DNA of 64,000 nt from an uncultured Bacteroidales bacterium (GCA_946183915.1 CAMHDJ010000004.1:1-64000), one strand, 5' to 3'; positions 24,920-33,092 are shown, numbered from the stretch's first letter. Notes: generated by a model not told the origin, from the sequence alone. A program made the numbers and translations.

Positions 24920-25068
24920 TAAAATAATTTGCAATCCGCGAAATACTTTTTCGCCCCGAAGGCATAATTCTCCCAATCGAGGAAAATATTGCCGCCCAGC
25001 ACCCCGGTTGAACACCCTGCGACGAGGGTGGAGTCGACCCCTCCGAAATGCCCATGGTTCCTAGTCTT

Positions 25069-25108
25069 CTCCCTGATGACTCCCTGATGACTCCCTGATG
25101 ACTCTCTT
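25069..25108. repeat. 11-bp tandem array, CTCCCTGATGA family
   Basis: Three perfect CTCCCTGATGA units followed by CTCTCTTAA. Its reverse complement matches the array at 4-49 including the TTAAGAGAG leader. It lies in a 549-bp gap (24864-25412) in which no gene is visible. Confidence 0.85.
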
Positions 25109-25214
25109 AAAACCAGGGCAAAATCCTTGCCCTGTCAGCGTTTTGCGAGTTTTCCAGCATGGTTTGCACACTTCCGGAAGGCCAAACGTCTCGTTTAGAA
25201 CGGTTTAAATGTGC

Positions 25215-25240
25215 AAATTAGATCGTGCACGATCTAATTT
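25215..25240. promoter_or_regulatory. 26-bp perfect palindrome with AGATCGTGCACGATCT core
   Basis: A perfect dyad centred between 25227 and 25228; the 16-bp core AGATCGTGCACGATCT occurs again at 49526-49541 and, with three mismatches, at 49814-49829. It lies 140-165 bp upstream of the -7 box of the mannosyltransferase gene. It could be an operator for a dimeric regulator; on RNA it would form a hairpin followed by T6, so a terminator is the alternative. Confidence 0.55.
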
Positions 25241-25379
25241 TTTAACTTAATTTAGTATAATTTTCAGAAGCGGCGACCGTCGCTGTTATATACCTCGCTC
25301 GGCGGCGACCATTCCCGGCGTCTCTGACGAAAAATCGGTTTTTTTTTCGATTGTCCCCTCGCGAATTGTTTTTTTTGTG

Positions 25380-25387
25380 TATCTTTG
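25380..25387 (+). promoter_or_regulatory. -7 box for the polyprenol-mannose synthase gene
   Basis: TATCTTTG, with TTG about 20 bp upstream, 26 bp before the ATG at 25413. This box makes the earlier GTG at 25377 an unlikely start. Confidence 0.75.
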
Positions 25388-25412
25388 CAATTTGATTAAA
25401 AAGGTAAAAGTT

Positions 25413-26138
25413 ATGTCAGACACACTGGTTATCACGCCTACTTACAACGAGAAAGAGAACATCGAGGCCATCATCCGCAAGGTCTTTTCGCTCCCCAAGG
25501 AGTTCGATATGCTCATCGTCGAGGACAATTCGCCCGACGGCACGGCCGACATCGTCAAGCGACTGATGCAGGAATTCCCCGAGCGCCTGCACATCGTCGA
25601 GCGCAAGGGCAAGCTGGGCCTCGGCACCGCCTACCTGGACGGCATGCGCTGGGGCGCCGATCACGGCTACGACTACATGATCGAGATGGACGCCGACTTC
25701 AGCCACAACCCCGACGACCTCGTGCGCCTCTACGACGCCTGCTCGACGGGCAAGGGCGACGTGGTGGTCGGTTCGCGCTACGTCGACGGCAAGATCAGCG
25801 TGGTCAACTGGCCCATGACGCGCCTGCTGATGAGCTACTTTGCCTCGAAGTACGTCAAGTGCGTCACCGGCATGCGGGTGGCCGACGCCACGGCCGGCTT
25901 TGTCTGCTGGAGCCGCCGTGTGCTGGAGCGGATGAAGTTCGACAAGGTGAAGTTCGTAGGCTATGCCTTCCAGATCGAGATGAAGTATACCGCCACGCGC
26001 CTGGGCTTCAAGGTCTACGAGGTGCCCATCATCTTCACCGACCGCGTCCTCGGCACCTCGAAGATGAGCATGAAGATCTTTAAGGAGGCCTTCTTCGGGG
26101 TCTTCAACCTCAAGTTCCGCAACTGGAAGAACTACTGA
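25413..26138 (+). CDS. polyprenol monophosphomannose synthase (GT2)
   Basis: A 241-residue family-2 glycosyltransferase of the dolichyl/polyprenyl-phosphate mannose synthase kind, which moves mannose from GDP-mannose to a lipid carrier. Motifs: VITPTYNEKENI, MLIVEDNSPDGTAD, the metal-binding EMDADFSHNP, and AFQIEMKYTATRLGFKVYEVPI. It has no C-terminal membrane helices, like the short form. Its stop is followed by a GxxExxY cassette. Confidence 0.92.
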   Translation: MSDTLVITPTYNEKENIEAIIRKVFSLPKEFDMLIVEDNSPDGTADIVKRLMQEFPERLHIVERKGKLGLGTAYLDGMRWGADHGYDYMIEMDADFSHNPDDLVRLYDACSTGKGDVVVGSRYVDGKISVVNWPMTRLLMSYFASKYVKCVTGMRVADATAGFVCWSRRVLERMKFDKVKFVGYAFQIEMKYTATRLGFKVYEVPIIFTDRVLGTSKMSMKIFKEAFFGVFNLKFRNWKNY

Positions 26139-26184
26139 TCTCACTCTCCGAGGAACCTTTAGCTCCTTGCCGCTGGCGCGGCAG

Positions 26185-26209
26185 AAATCTCGTAAATCTT
26201 GTAAATTAT
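26185..26209. repeat. left arm of inverted repeat around GxxExxY gene
   Basis: This 25-bp arm contains 9-bp-spaced AAATCTCGT/AAATCTTGT/AAATTAT units and reaches into the ATG of the GxxExxY gene. Its reverse complement matches 26626-26650 at 23 of 25 positions. Confidence 0.9.
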
Positions 26210-26609
26210 GCTGACGCAGCAAGAAATGTATGGTTTGATGTATGAGGTCCGTGGTGCGGCTATGGAAGTGTATAACCACTTCGGACCGGGATTGTTGGAG
26301 TCGGTGTATGAGAAGGCGATGATTCAGGAGTTGGTTTTGCGAGGGTTGCAGGTTGTATCTCAAGCACCTGTCTCCATTATGTACAAAGGTGCTTCTATAG
26401 GAGACGATTTGCGCTTGGATCTACTTGTCGAGAATGAACTGATTGTCGAGCTGAAGTCGGTGGAGGAAATAAAAGACGTTCATTATAAACAGTTAAGGAC
26501 ATATTTGAAACTGCTTGACAAGCCGGAAGGATTGCTGATAAACTTTGGGGAGTATGATTTGAAAAAGGGAATGAGAAGAGTAACGCTAAACGAATATAGG
26601 ACTGCGTAG
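26208..26609 (+). CDS. GxxExxY family protein
   Basis: A 133-residue small protein with the family signature GPGLLESVYEKAM (GxxExxY), EVYNHFGPGL before it, and KGASIGDDLRLDLLVENELIVELKSVEEI, whose D...ELK pattern resembles a PD-(D/E)XK nuclease core. Function is unknown; the family is scattered in Bacteroidota and others. It is AT-richer than its neighbours and is enclosed by a near-perfect 25-bp inverted repeat, so it looks like an inserted cassette between the mannosyltransferase and the peptidase genes. Confidence 0.88.
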   Translation: MLTQQEMYGLMYEVRGAAMEVYNHFGPGLLESVYEKAMIQELVLRGLQVVSQAPVSIMYKGASIGDDLRLDLLVENELIVELKSVEEIKDVHYKQLRTYLKLLDKPEGLLINFGEYDLKKGMRRVTLNEYRTA

Positions 26610-26625
26610 CTTCCCGCGAAGCGGA

Positions 26626-26650
26626 ATAATTTACAAGATTTACAGGATTT
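26626..26650. repeat. right arm of inverted repeat around GxxExxY gene
   Basis: The partner of 26185-26209. Past it, CGCGAGCGAAGCGAGCAGGAG continues to show weak inverted similarity to the sequence before the left arm. Confidence 0.9.
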
Positions 26651-26709
26651 CGCGAGCGAAGCGAGCAGGAGAAAAGAATAAAGATTAATAGAGATTAACA
26701 GAGAAAAAA

Positions 26710-28698
26710 ATGAAGAAGATACTTTTGACACTGGCGGTGCTGCTGATGGCGGGCGCCGCGTTTGCACAAGGCAAGCTGCTCGAGTGGGACCAGCTGATGG
26801 ACCGCAACCTGTATCCACAGCGCGAGGCGATGAGCTTCATCTTCGCCCCCGACGGCAAGACGGTCACCTACTACAAGGCTGGCGAGGCCTACGGCTTCGA
26901 CGGCAAGAAGGAGTTTAAGCTCACCGAGGCCCAGCAGGACCTCCGCAAACCCCGCAACAATGACCCCAAACTGGAGGAGCGCGTGGAGAAAAAGGAAGGC
27001 AACCTCTATGTCGACGGCAAGCTGGTGGAGCGCGGCGACGGCTACAATGTCGTCCTCGGCGAGAGTGTGCACCGCAACGAGTTCGGCATCAACGGCGGCC
27101 TCTTCTGGTCGCCTAAGCAGTCGCGCCTGGCCTTCTACCGCATGGACCAGAGCATGGTGGTGGACTATCCGCTGGTGAACACCAAGGCCCGCGAGGCCGA
27201 GGTGATGCCCATCAAGTACCCCATGGCCGGCATGCAGAGCCACTGGGTGACGGTGGGGGTCTACGAGCCTGCCACCGGGAAGCTCGTCTACCTCAACACC
27301 GCCCGCGACACCTCCGTCCACGAGCGCGAGATGTACCTCACCAACGTGGCCTGGAGCCCCGACGAGAAGTCGGTCTACATTGCCAAGGTGAACCGCGAAC
27401 AGAACCACATGTGGCTTGAGCAGTACGATGCCGCTACGGGCGCTTTCGTGAAGGTCCTCTTCGAGGAGACCAACCCCCGCTACGTAGAGCCCTGCGAGCC
27501 CATGATTTTCACCCCCAAGGGCGACCAGTTCCTCTGGTTTTCGATGCGCGACGGCTACAAGCATCTCTATCTCTACAACCTCGACGGTAGCCTGGTGAAG
27601 CAGGTGACCAAGGGCGAGTATGAGGTCGAAGGCTTCATCCAGTTCGACAAGAAGGGCGAAAACATCTTCGTCTACGCCAACAAGGACAACCTTGCCGGTC
27701 GCGACGCCTACCGCGTGAACCTCAAGAAGGGTACCATGGAGTGCCTCACCATGCAGGAGAACGGTCTGCACGGCACCCACAGCGTGGTGATTAACGAGGC
27801 GGGTACCATGTGGGTCGATGTGTGGAGCAGTGTCCAGGTGCCCCTGCGTGCCGACCTGCGCGATTGGAAGCATAAGGATCCCGTCAAGACCTTCTATGAG
27901 GCTAAGAATCCCCTGGAAGGCTACGCCATGCCCGACATTACCCTCGGCACCATCAAGGCTGCTGACGGCAAGACCGACCTCTACTACCGCCTTATTACCC
28001 CTCCCAATATGGAGAAGAGCAAGAAGTACCCCACGCTGGTCTATGTCTATGGCGGCCCGCACTCGCAGCTGGTCACCGACAGCTGGCTGGGAGGCGGAAA
28101 CCTCTACTTCCTCCGCCTCGCCCAGCAGGGCTATGTGGTCTTCACCCTCGACAACCGCGGCACCGACAACCGTGGCTTCGAGTTCGAGAGCTGCACGCAC
28201 CGCCGCCTTGGCGAGATCGAGTTGGCCGACCAGATGGAGGGTGTCAAGTTCCTGCAGTCGCTGCCTTACGTCGACAAGGACCGCATGGGCGTGGAGGGCT
28301 GGAGCTTCGGCGGCTTCATGACCATCACCATGAAGCTGGCTCATCCCGAGGTCTTCAAGGTGGGCTGCGCCGGTGGTCCCGTTATCGACTGGAAGTGGTA
28401 CGAGATCATGTACGGTGAGCGCTACATGGACACCCCGCAGGAGAACCCCGAGGGCTACGAGGCCACCAGCCTGCTGAACAAGGCCAAGAACCTCGAAGGC
28501 CGCCTGCTCGTCATCCAGGGCGCCGAAGACAACACCGTTGTGCCGCAGCACAGCACCGAGTTCATCGAGCGCTGCATCAACAACTTCAAGCAGGTCGACT
28601 ACTTCGCCTACCCCCACCACGAGCACAATGTCCTTGGCCGCGAACGCCTCCACCTCTACCAAAAGATGTTCCAGTACTACGAGGACTTCCTGAAATAA
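26710..28698 (+). CDS. S9 family prolyl dipeptidyl peptidase (DPP-IV type)
   Basis: A 662-residue exported serine peptidase that removes X-Pro or X-Ala dipeptides from peptide N-termini. Signal peptide MKKILLTLAVLLMAGAAFAQ; residues 30-430 form the beta-propeller (DPP_IV N-terminal domain) and the C-terminal 220 residues the alpha/beta-hydrolase with Ser532 in GWSFGG, Asp607 in GAEDNTV and His639 in HHEHNV. GWSFGG replaces the common GWSYGG. It is somewhat shorter than typical Bacteroides DPP-IV. Role: peptide use in the periplasm. Confidence 0.92.
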   Translation: MKKILLTLAVLLMAGAAFAQGKLLEWDQLMDRNLYPQREAMSFIFAPDGKTVTYYKAGEAYGFDGKKEFKLTEAQQDLRKPRNNDPKLEERVEKKEGNLYVDGKLVERGDGYNVVLGESVHRNEFGINGGLFWSPKQSRLAFYRMDQSMVVDYPLVNTKAREAEVMPIKYPMAGMQSHWVTVGVYEPATGKLVYLNTARDTSVHEREMYLTNVAWSPDEKSVYIAKVNREQNHMWLEQYDAATGAFVKVLFEETNPRYVEPCEPMIFTPKGDQFLWFSMRDGYKHLYLYNLDGSLVKQVTKGEYEVEGFIQFDKKGENIFVYANKDNLAGRDAYRVNLKKGTMECLTMQENGLHGTHSVVINEAGTMWVDVWSSVQVPLRADLRDWKHKDPVKTFYEAKNPLEGYAMPDITLGTIKAADGKTDLYYRLITPPNMEKSKKYPTLVYVYGGPHSQLVTDSWLGGGNLYFLRLAQQGYVVFTLDNRGTDNRGFEFESCTHRRLGEIELADQMEGVKFLQSLPYVDKDRMGVEGWSFGGFMTITMKLAHPEVFKVGCAGGPVIDWKWYEIMYGERYMDTPQENPEGYEATSLLNKAKNLEGRLLVIQGAEDNTVVPQHSTEFIERCINNFKQVDYFAYPHHEHNVLGRERLHLYQKMFQYYEDFLK

Positions 28699-28710
28699 GC
28701 TTCTGCTGCC

Positions 28711-28741
28711 TTAAACCTTAAACTTTAAACCTTAAACCTTA
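28711..28741. repeat. heptamer CTTAAAC array before ribE
   Basis: Four to five tandem heptamers (CTTAAAC, TTTAAAC) end 2 bp before the riboflavin synthase ATG. A near-identical run lies at about 46734-46760, just before the ATG of hrb. Confidence 0.85.
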
Positions 28742-28743
28742 CC

Positions 28744-29355
28744 ATGTTTACAGGAATAATAGAGACCACTGCCCGCGTGGTCAACATCGAGAAAGAAAAC
28801 ACCAACTACCACTTCACGCTGGAGGTGCCCTTCGGCGACGAGCTGGCCATTGACCAGAGCATGGCCCACGATGGCTGCTGCTTGACGGTGGTGAAAGTGG
28901 ACAAGGCGAAGAAGCAGTACGTCGTCACCGCCATGGACGAGACGATGCTGAAGACCAACCTCTCCACCTGGAAGGTGGGCACCGAGGTGAACGTGGAGCG
29001 CTCGATGCGCATGGACGGCCGCTTCGACGGCCACATCGTGCAGGGCCATGTGGATCAGACGGCCACTTGCACCAAGGTGGTGGACGACAACGGCAGCTGG
29101 CGCTTCTACTTCAGCTATGACGCCAAGAACGCTCCCAGCATCACCGTCCCCAAGGGCAGCATCAGCATCAACGGCGTGAGCCTGACGGTGGTGGACAGCG
29201 AGCCCGGCATGTTCAGCGTGGCCATCATCCCCTACACCTACCAGGTGACCAATTTCCACAACTTCCAGCCCGGCACGGTGGTCAACATCGAGTTCGACGT
29301 CTTCGGCAAGTACGTCCAGCGCCTGCTGGAGCAGTATATGGCCGCGCAGAAATGA
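28744..29355 (+). CDS. ribE: riboflavin synthase alpha chain
   Basis: A 203-residue enzyme that dismutates two molecules of 6,7-dimethyl-8-ribityllumazine to riboflavin. It has the two tandem lumazine-binding repeats: MFTGIIETTARV at the start of the first and RFDGHIVQGHVDQTA opening the second, with SISINGVSLTVV. Its ATG directly follows a heptamer array. Its stop overlaps the HAD gene by 4 bp. Confidence 0.96.
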   Translation: MFTGIIETTARVVNIEKENTNYHFTLEVPFGDELAIDQSMAHDGCCLTVVKVDKAKKQYVVTAMDETMLKTNLSTWKVGTEVNVERSMRMDGRFDGHIVQGHVDQTATCTKVVDDNGSWRFYFSYDAKNAPSITVPKGSISINGVSLTVVDSEPGMFSVAIIPYTYQVTNFHNFQPGTVVNIEFDVFGKYVQRLLEQYMAAQK

Positions 29356-29993
29356 CGCGACTGGTCATCCTCGACTTCGACGGCACGCTGGCCGACACAC
29401 AGCCCATCATCATCGCCTCCATCCAGCACGCGCTGCGCGAGTTGGGGCTGCCGGAGCGCACCGATGACGAGTGCCGTTCCATCATAGGGCTGCCGCTTCG
29501 GGAGTGTTTTACCACGCTCTGCGGTATTGACGACGACCGTGCCGAGCACTGTGCCGACGTCTACCGCCGCGTCTTCGACGAGTTGAACACCGACGGCACC
29601 GTCCGCCTCTTCCCCCATGTGCTCGAGACCCTCCACACGCTGCACGACCGTGGCCTGCAACTAGCCATCTGCAGCAGTCGCGGTCGTCCCACGTTGGAGG
29701 GCTTTGTGAAGACCTTTCAGCTGGAGTCTTACGTCGGCATGGTGGTCAGCGCCAACGACGTCGAGCACCACAAGCCCCACCCCGAGCCGGTGCAGAAGAT
29801 ACTCTCTGCCCTCGGGGTCGCCCCCGAGGAGGCCGTCGTGGTGGGCGATGCCAACTATGACATCCTCATGGGGCGTGCCGCCGGCTGCCGCACGGTGGGC
29901 GTCACCTACGGCAACCAGTCGGCCGCCGACCTTCGAGCGGCCGGTGCCGACTGGCTGATAGATGATTTCTCCGATCTTATTTCTTGTCTGTAG
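29352..29993 (+). CDS. HAD superfamily phosphatase
   Basis: A 213-residue haloacid-dehalogenase hydrolase of the phosphoglycolate-phosphatase group. Motif I is ILDFDGTLADT, motif II LAICSSRG, motif III at HHKPHPEPVQKIL, motif IV VVVGDANYDILMGRAAG. The substrate cannot be told; coupling to ribE suggests it might dephosphorylate a riboflavin-pathway intermediate, which is inference. Confidence 0.88.
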   Translation: MTRLVILDFDGTLADTQPIIIASIQHALRELGLPERTDDECRSIIGLPLRECFTTLCGIDDDRAEHCADVYRRVFDELNTDGTVRLFPHVLETLHTLHDRGLQLAICSSRGRPTLEGFVKTFQLESYVGMVVSANDVEHHKPHPEPVQKILSALGVAPEEAVVVGDANYDILMGRAAGCRTVGVTYGNQSAADLRAAGADWLIDDFSDLISCL

Positions 29994-30002
29994 TACAACA
30001 GA

Positions 30003-31202
30003 TCAACCCTTTGCCAGACACTCGTCGAGGGCGGCGGTGATGGCTTGGCGATCCATGTGCTGGCCGATGAAGACGAGTTTCTGCATGCGGTCGCCGTAGG
30101 TGTCGTCCCAGTCGCGCTGCAGGTCGGGGTTGCGACGCATGAAGTCGAGCAGCTCGTCGTCAGGCATGGTGGCGTACCATTGGCCGGTGTCGCGCAGGGA
30201 GACCTGCTTGCCGGCCTGCTCGAAGAGGTAGCAGGTGTCGGGTTCGGAGAGGAACCAGCAGATGCCTTTGGCGCGGATGACGCCCTCGGGCCAGTGGCGG
30301 GCCACGAATTCGTCGAAGCGCGAGATGTTCATCGGCTCGCGGCGATAGTAGACGAAGGTGCTGATGCCGTACTCCTCGGCCTCGCCCTCGTCGTGGTGAT
30401 GATGGTGTTCGTGGTGGTGATGCTCGTGCTCGTGGTGATGGTGCTCATGCTCCTCTTCGTCGTCATCCTCGTCGTGGTGACCCTCGATCTCGTTGATCCA
30501 GGTGGCCGATGTCGCCACCTTGTCGAAGTCGAACATGCCGGTGTGGAGGATCTTGTCGAAGTCGAAGTCGCAGTAGTCGCAGGGGATGATCTCGGCCTTG
30601 GGCTGGATGGCGCGGATGATCTCGCGGATGCGGCCCAGCTCGTCGGCGCTGACTTCGGAGGCTTTGTTGAGCAGGATGATGTTGCAGAACTCGATCTGCT
30701 GGATGACGAGGTTCTCGATGTCGTCCTCGGCGAGGCCGGGCTTCAGGAGGTTCTTGCCGCTGCCGAACTCGTCGCGCATGCGCAGGGCGTCGACAACGGT
30801 GACGATGCTGTCCACCACCGGCACGCCGTCGCGGATGTACTCGGGCCCCATGGTGGGCATGGAGCAGATGGTCTGCGCGATAGGGGCGGGCTCGCAGATG
30901 CCGCTGGCTTCGATGACGATGTAGTCGAAGCGCTGTTGCGACGTGATGTCGCGCAGCTGTTCGACGAGGTCCATCTTCAGCGTGCAGCAGATGCAGCCGT
31001 TCTGCAGGGCCACGAGGTTGTCGTCCTTCTGGCCCACGATGCCGCCTTTCTCGATGAGGTCGGCGTCGATGTTCACCTCGCCGAGGTCGTTGACGATGAC
31101 GGCAAAGCGGATGCCGCGGCGGTTGTTGAGGATGCGGTTCAGCAGTGTGGTCTTGCCGCTGCCGAGGTAACCGGTGAGTAACAGTACGGGTATTGTATTC
31201 AT
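30003..31202 (-). CDS. CobW/COG0523 GTPase, putative metallochaperone
   Basis: A 399-residue G3E GTPase. Walker A GYLGSGKTTL, the metal-binding CxCC motif in NGCICCTLKMDLV and the C-terminal CobW domain (GVIRAKGICWFL) are clear. Between the domains lies a His/Asp/Glu-rich stretch of more than 30 residues (roughly 245-283), a likely metal buffer. Such proteins deliver zinc or cobalt to target enzymes, often under zinc limitation. The start at 31202 (MNTIPVLLLTGY) is the conserved one. Confidence 0.9.
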   Translation of the reverse strand: MNTIPVLLLTGYLGSGKTTLLNRILNNRRGIRFAVIVNDLGEVNIDADLIEKGGIVGQKDDNLVALQNGCICCTLKMDLVEQLRDITSQQRFDYIVIEASGICEPAPIAQTICSMPTMGPEYIRDGVPVVDSIVTVVDALRMRDEFGSGKNLLKPGLAEDDIENLVIQQIEFCNIILLNKASEVSADELGRIREIIRAIQPKAEIIPCDYCDFDFDKILHTGMFDFDKVATSATWINEIEGHHDEDDDEEEHEHHHHEHEHHHHEHHHHHDEGEAEEYGISTFVYYRREPMNISRFDEFVARHWPEGVIRAKGICWFLSEPDTCYLFEQAGKQVSLRDTGQWYATMPDDELLDFMRRNPDLQRDWDDTYGDRMQKLVFIGQHMDRQAITAALDECLAKG

Positions 31203-31254
31203 CTCTTTTCGGGGGCGCCGGCATCTTGCCGGCATTTAATGTTGTTTTATTGTA

Positions 31255-32076
31255 TTATTCTTTGATGTAGCTGTCGGGGCCGAAGAGGCGCTTGGCGTAG
31301 GGGGTGAGCTCCACGTGCTTGGAGAGCCAGAAGACGGGCAGCACCACCGAGGGGATGCCGCAGGCGTAGGGCTGGATGTGGTAGAGGTTGTAGCTGACGG
31401 TGATGCCGTTGCGCGCGCTGTCGATGAAGAAGTCGGCCGGCATGGGCATCCGGTCGGCGCCCTGGTACTCGTCGAAGAGGCACTCGCGCACGTCGCGGTT
31501 GGCCTCGAGGTCGAAGACGGCACGGGCTATAGCCTCGCAGAGGCCGTTGGTGTCGGCGACGAGATCCGTCAGGTGGACCACCTCGCCGCTCTCCAGGTCG
31601 ACGGTCAGCGTGTGCGACGAGTAGAAGCCGTGGGCGGCGCCGGCGCCGTAGCTCTCGGTGTTGACGGTGAAGGTGGCCAGCGCGCTGTCGGTCCGGCAGG
31701 TGGACTGCAGGTGCACGTAGCTGTGCTCGATGGTGTCGGCGATAGCGCCGATCACCTCGCCCTGCAGGCTCTCGTCGTCGGTGAACCAGATGCGCCGCAG
31801 CCATCGCTGCGCGGCATCCTCCACGCTGGCGGCCGCGCTGTCGTCGAAGCAGAGCCCCATCAGCTCGCGCTGCGCCGCCGCCGAGAGCGTACCCGCGGCG
31901 GGCCATGCCACCGAGTAGCTGTTCTTTTCGTAGATGGGCCACGGGTCGTCCGGGCCGTCGCTGTAGTAGAGGCACAGGCTGTCGGCCATGGTGCGGGTGG
32001 AGAATTCGGGGTTGTCGTGGCGGCATCCTGCCATGAGCAGGGCCGCGAGGGCTAGGGCCAGTGTCAGTCGTTTCAT
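31255..32076 (-). CDS. DUF3298/RsiV-like lipoprotein
   Basis: A 273-residue lipoprotein: signal MKRLTLALALAALLMAGC, a DUF4163-like middle with TESYGAGAAHGFYSSHTLTVDLESGEVV, and a DUF3298-type C-terminus (PYACGIPSVVLPVFWLSKHVE). The AHG..Y pattern is characteristic of the family, of which RsiV binds lysozyme. Role here unknown. It lies 52 bp upstream of the GTPase gene. Confidence 0.8.
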   Translation of the reverse strand: MKRLTLALALAALLMAGCRHDNPEFSTRTMADSLCLYYSDGPDDPWPIYEKNSYSVAWPAAGTLSAAAQRELMGLCFDDSAAASVEDAAQRWLRRIWFTDDESLQGEVIGAIADTIEHSYVHLQSTCRTDSALATFTVNTESYGAGAAHGFYSSHTLTVDLESGEVVHLTDLVADTNGLCEAIARAVFDLEANRDVRECLFDEYQGADRMPMPADFFIDSARNGITVSYNLYHIQPYACGIPSVVLPVFWLSKHVELTPYAKRLFGPDSYIKE

Positions 32077-32198
32077 AGTGGTAGCTTATGTTTTTTTCAG
32101 TTTCAGTTCTCCTTTTGCCGGGGCGGTTGGCGGTGTCCGACCGCGCTTTCGCCTCGATCCCCGGCCTCCTTGTTCCTGCAATTTCCGTGCCGAATGCC

Positions 32199-32242
32199 GC
32201 CGGGGGAATATAATTTATTTATAAATTATATTGCTCTCCCGG
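32199..32242. repeat. long AT-rich perfect hairpin
   Basis: AATATAATTTAT and ATAAATTATATT form a 12-bp AT stem with a 2-base loop, extended outward by GC pairs (CCGGGGG/CTCCCGG). It lies 123-166 bp upstream of the lipoprotein start. It could be a cruciform or a regulatory hairpin. Confidence 0.6.
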
Positions 32243-32269
32243 GGTTCGGTTGCCTGTCCGGTCCGGGTA

Positions 32270-32379
32270 GTGCTAGGGTAGCGCTAGGGTAAGCCTAGGG
32301 TAATTCTAGGGTAACTATAGGATGACTCCCTGATAACACCCTGATAACACTCTGATGACGCCCTGATGCGGCCCTGATG
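32270..32379. repeat. composite 11-bp array of ten units
   Basis: Ten consecutive units of exactly 11 bp: four of the type nnnCTAGGGTA, a transitional ACTATAGGATG, then five of the type ACnCCCTGATn related to the 4-49 and 25069 arrays. The whole gap 32077-32453 contains no gene; besides this it holds the hairpin at 32199. Confidence 0.9.
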
Positions 32380-32453
32380 GCGGCTCCGTTTTCAGCAGGA
32401 AACCACGGACTTGGTACGGTTTTGTAGGCATGTCGGCACGGTTCCGGTACGGC

Positions 32454-33092
32454 TTATCTGCGCCAAGCGCCGATCACCTCGCCGATGTAGACGGTGTGGA
32501 TGCCGGCCTCGAAGCCGTCGTACCACTGGCGCGGGGTGTCGCTGCGGAAGTCGCTCTCTGTCTGGTGCCAGGCGGTCATGGTCGAGCATTCGATGACGAG
32601 GCTGGCCTCTTCGTAGTAGGGGGTGCCGTGGTCGGTGTAGGCCACGTGGAGGCCGAGGGCGGCAGCCTTGGGGTCGGCCGCGGTGCTGTCGGCGAATTCG
32701 CGCCCGCTGCGCTTGCCGAAGAACTGCCACACCGCGGGGTCGTCGAACTCCATGATGGTGAACCGCGGGTGCCGCTCCATGAACTCGTAGGTGTAGCGCC
32801 CGGGCGCCACGTAGACCGTCACCGCCGGACGCTCGTGGCCCAGGTAGTTGCCGATGGCGCCCCAGCCGATGGTCATGGCGTTGCTCTCCGTGCTGTCGCC
32901 CGCGCAGAGGACGAGGTTGCGCGTGAAGAGGGTGAAGCCGTTGTCGGCAAAGTCCTTCTGCACGTCGATGGGTTTCAGTTGCGTGTTCATTGTGGTGTCT
33001 TGTTTGTCGTCCGCGTGTTGCTGGCGGTTGGCGCATCCGGCCAGCAGGGCCAGCAGCAGCGCGGGGAGGATGAATCTGCAGGTTTGGGTCAT
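32454..33092 (-). CDS. flavin reductase-like domain lipoprotein
   Basis: A 212-residue protein with a lipobox (LLLALLAGC) followed by a domain like the flavin reductase/FMN-binding split barrel: TLCAGDSTESNAMTIGWGAIGNY resembles the NAMTIGW motif of these reductases, with a later GLHVAYTDHGTPYYEEASLVIEC. Flavin reductases are normally cytoplasmic, so a lipidated version is odd; another reading is that the true start is the internal Met at residue 35 (MNTQLKPI), giving a cytoplasmic enzyme. Gene order: 11 bp after the GNAT gene. Confidence 0.75.
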   Translation of the reverse strand: MTQTCRFILPALLLALLAGCANRQQHADDKQDTTMNTQLKPIDVQKDFADNGFTLFTRNLVLCAGDSTESNAMTIGWGAIGNYLGHERPAVTVYVAPGRYTYEFMERHPRFTIMEFDDPAVWQFFGKRSGREFADSTAADPKAAALGLHVAYTDHGTPYYEEASLVIECSTMTAWHQTESDFRSDTPRQWYDGFEAGIHTVYIGEVIGAWRR

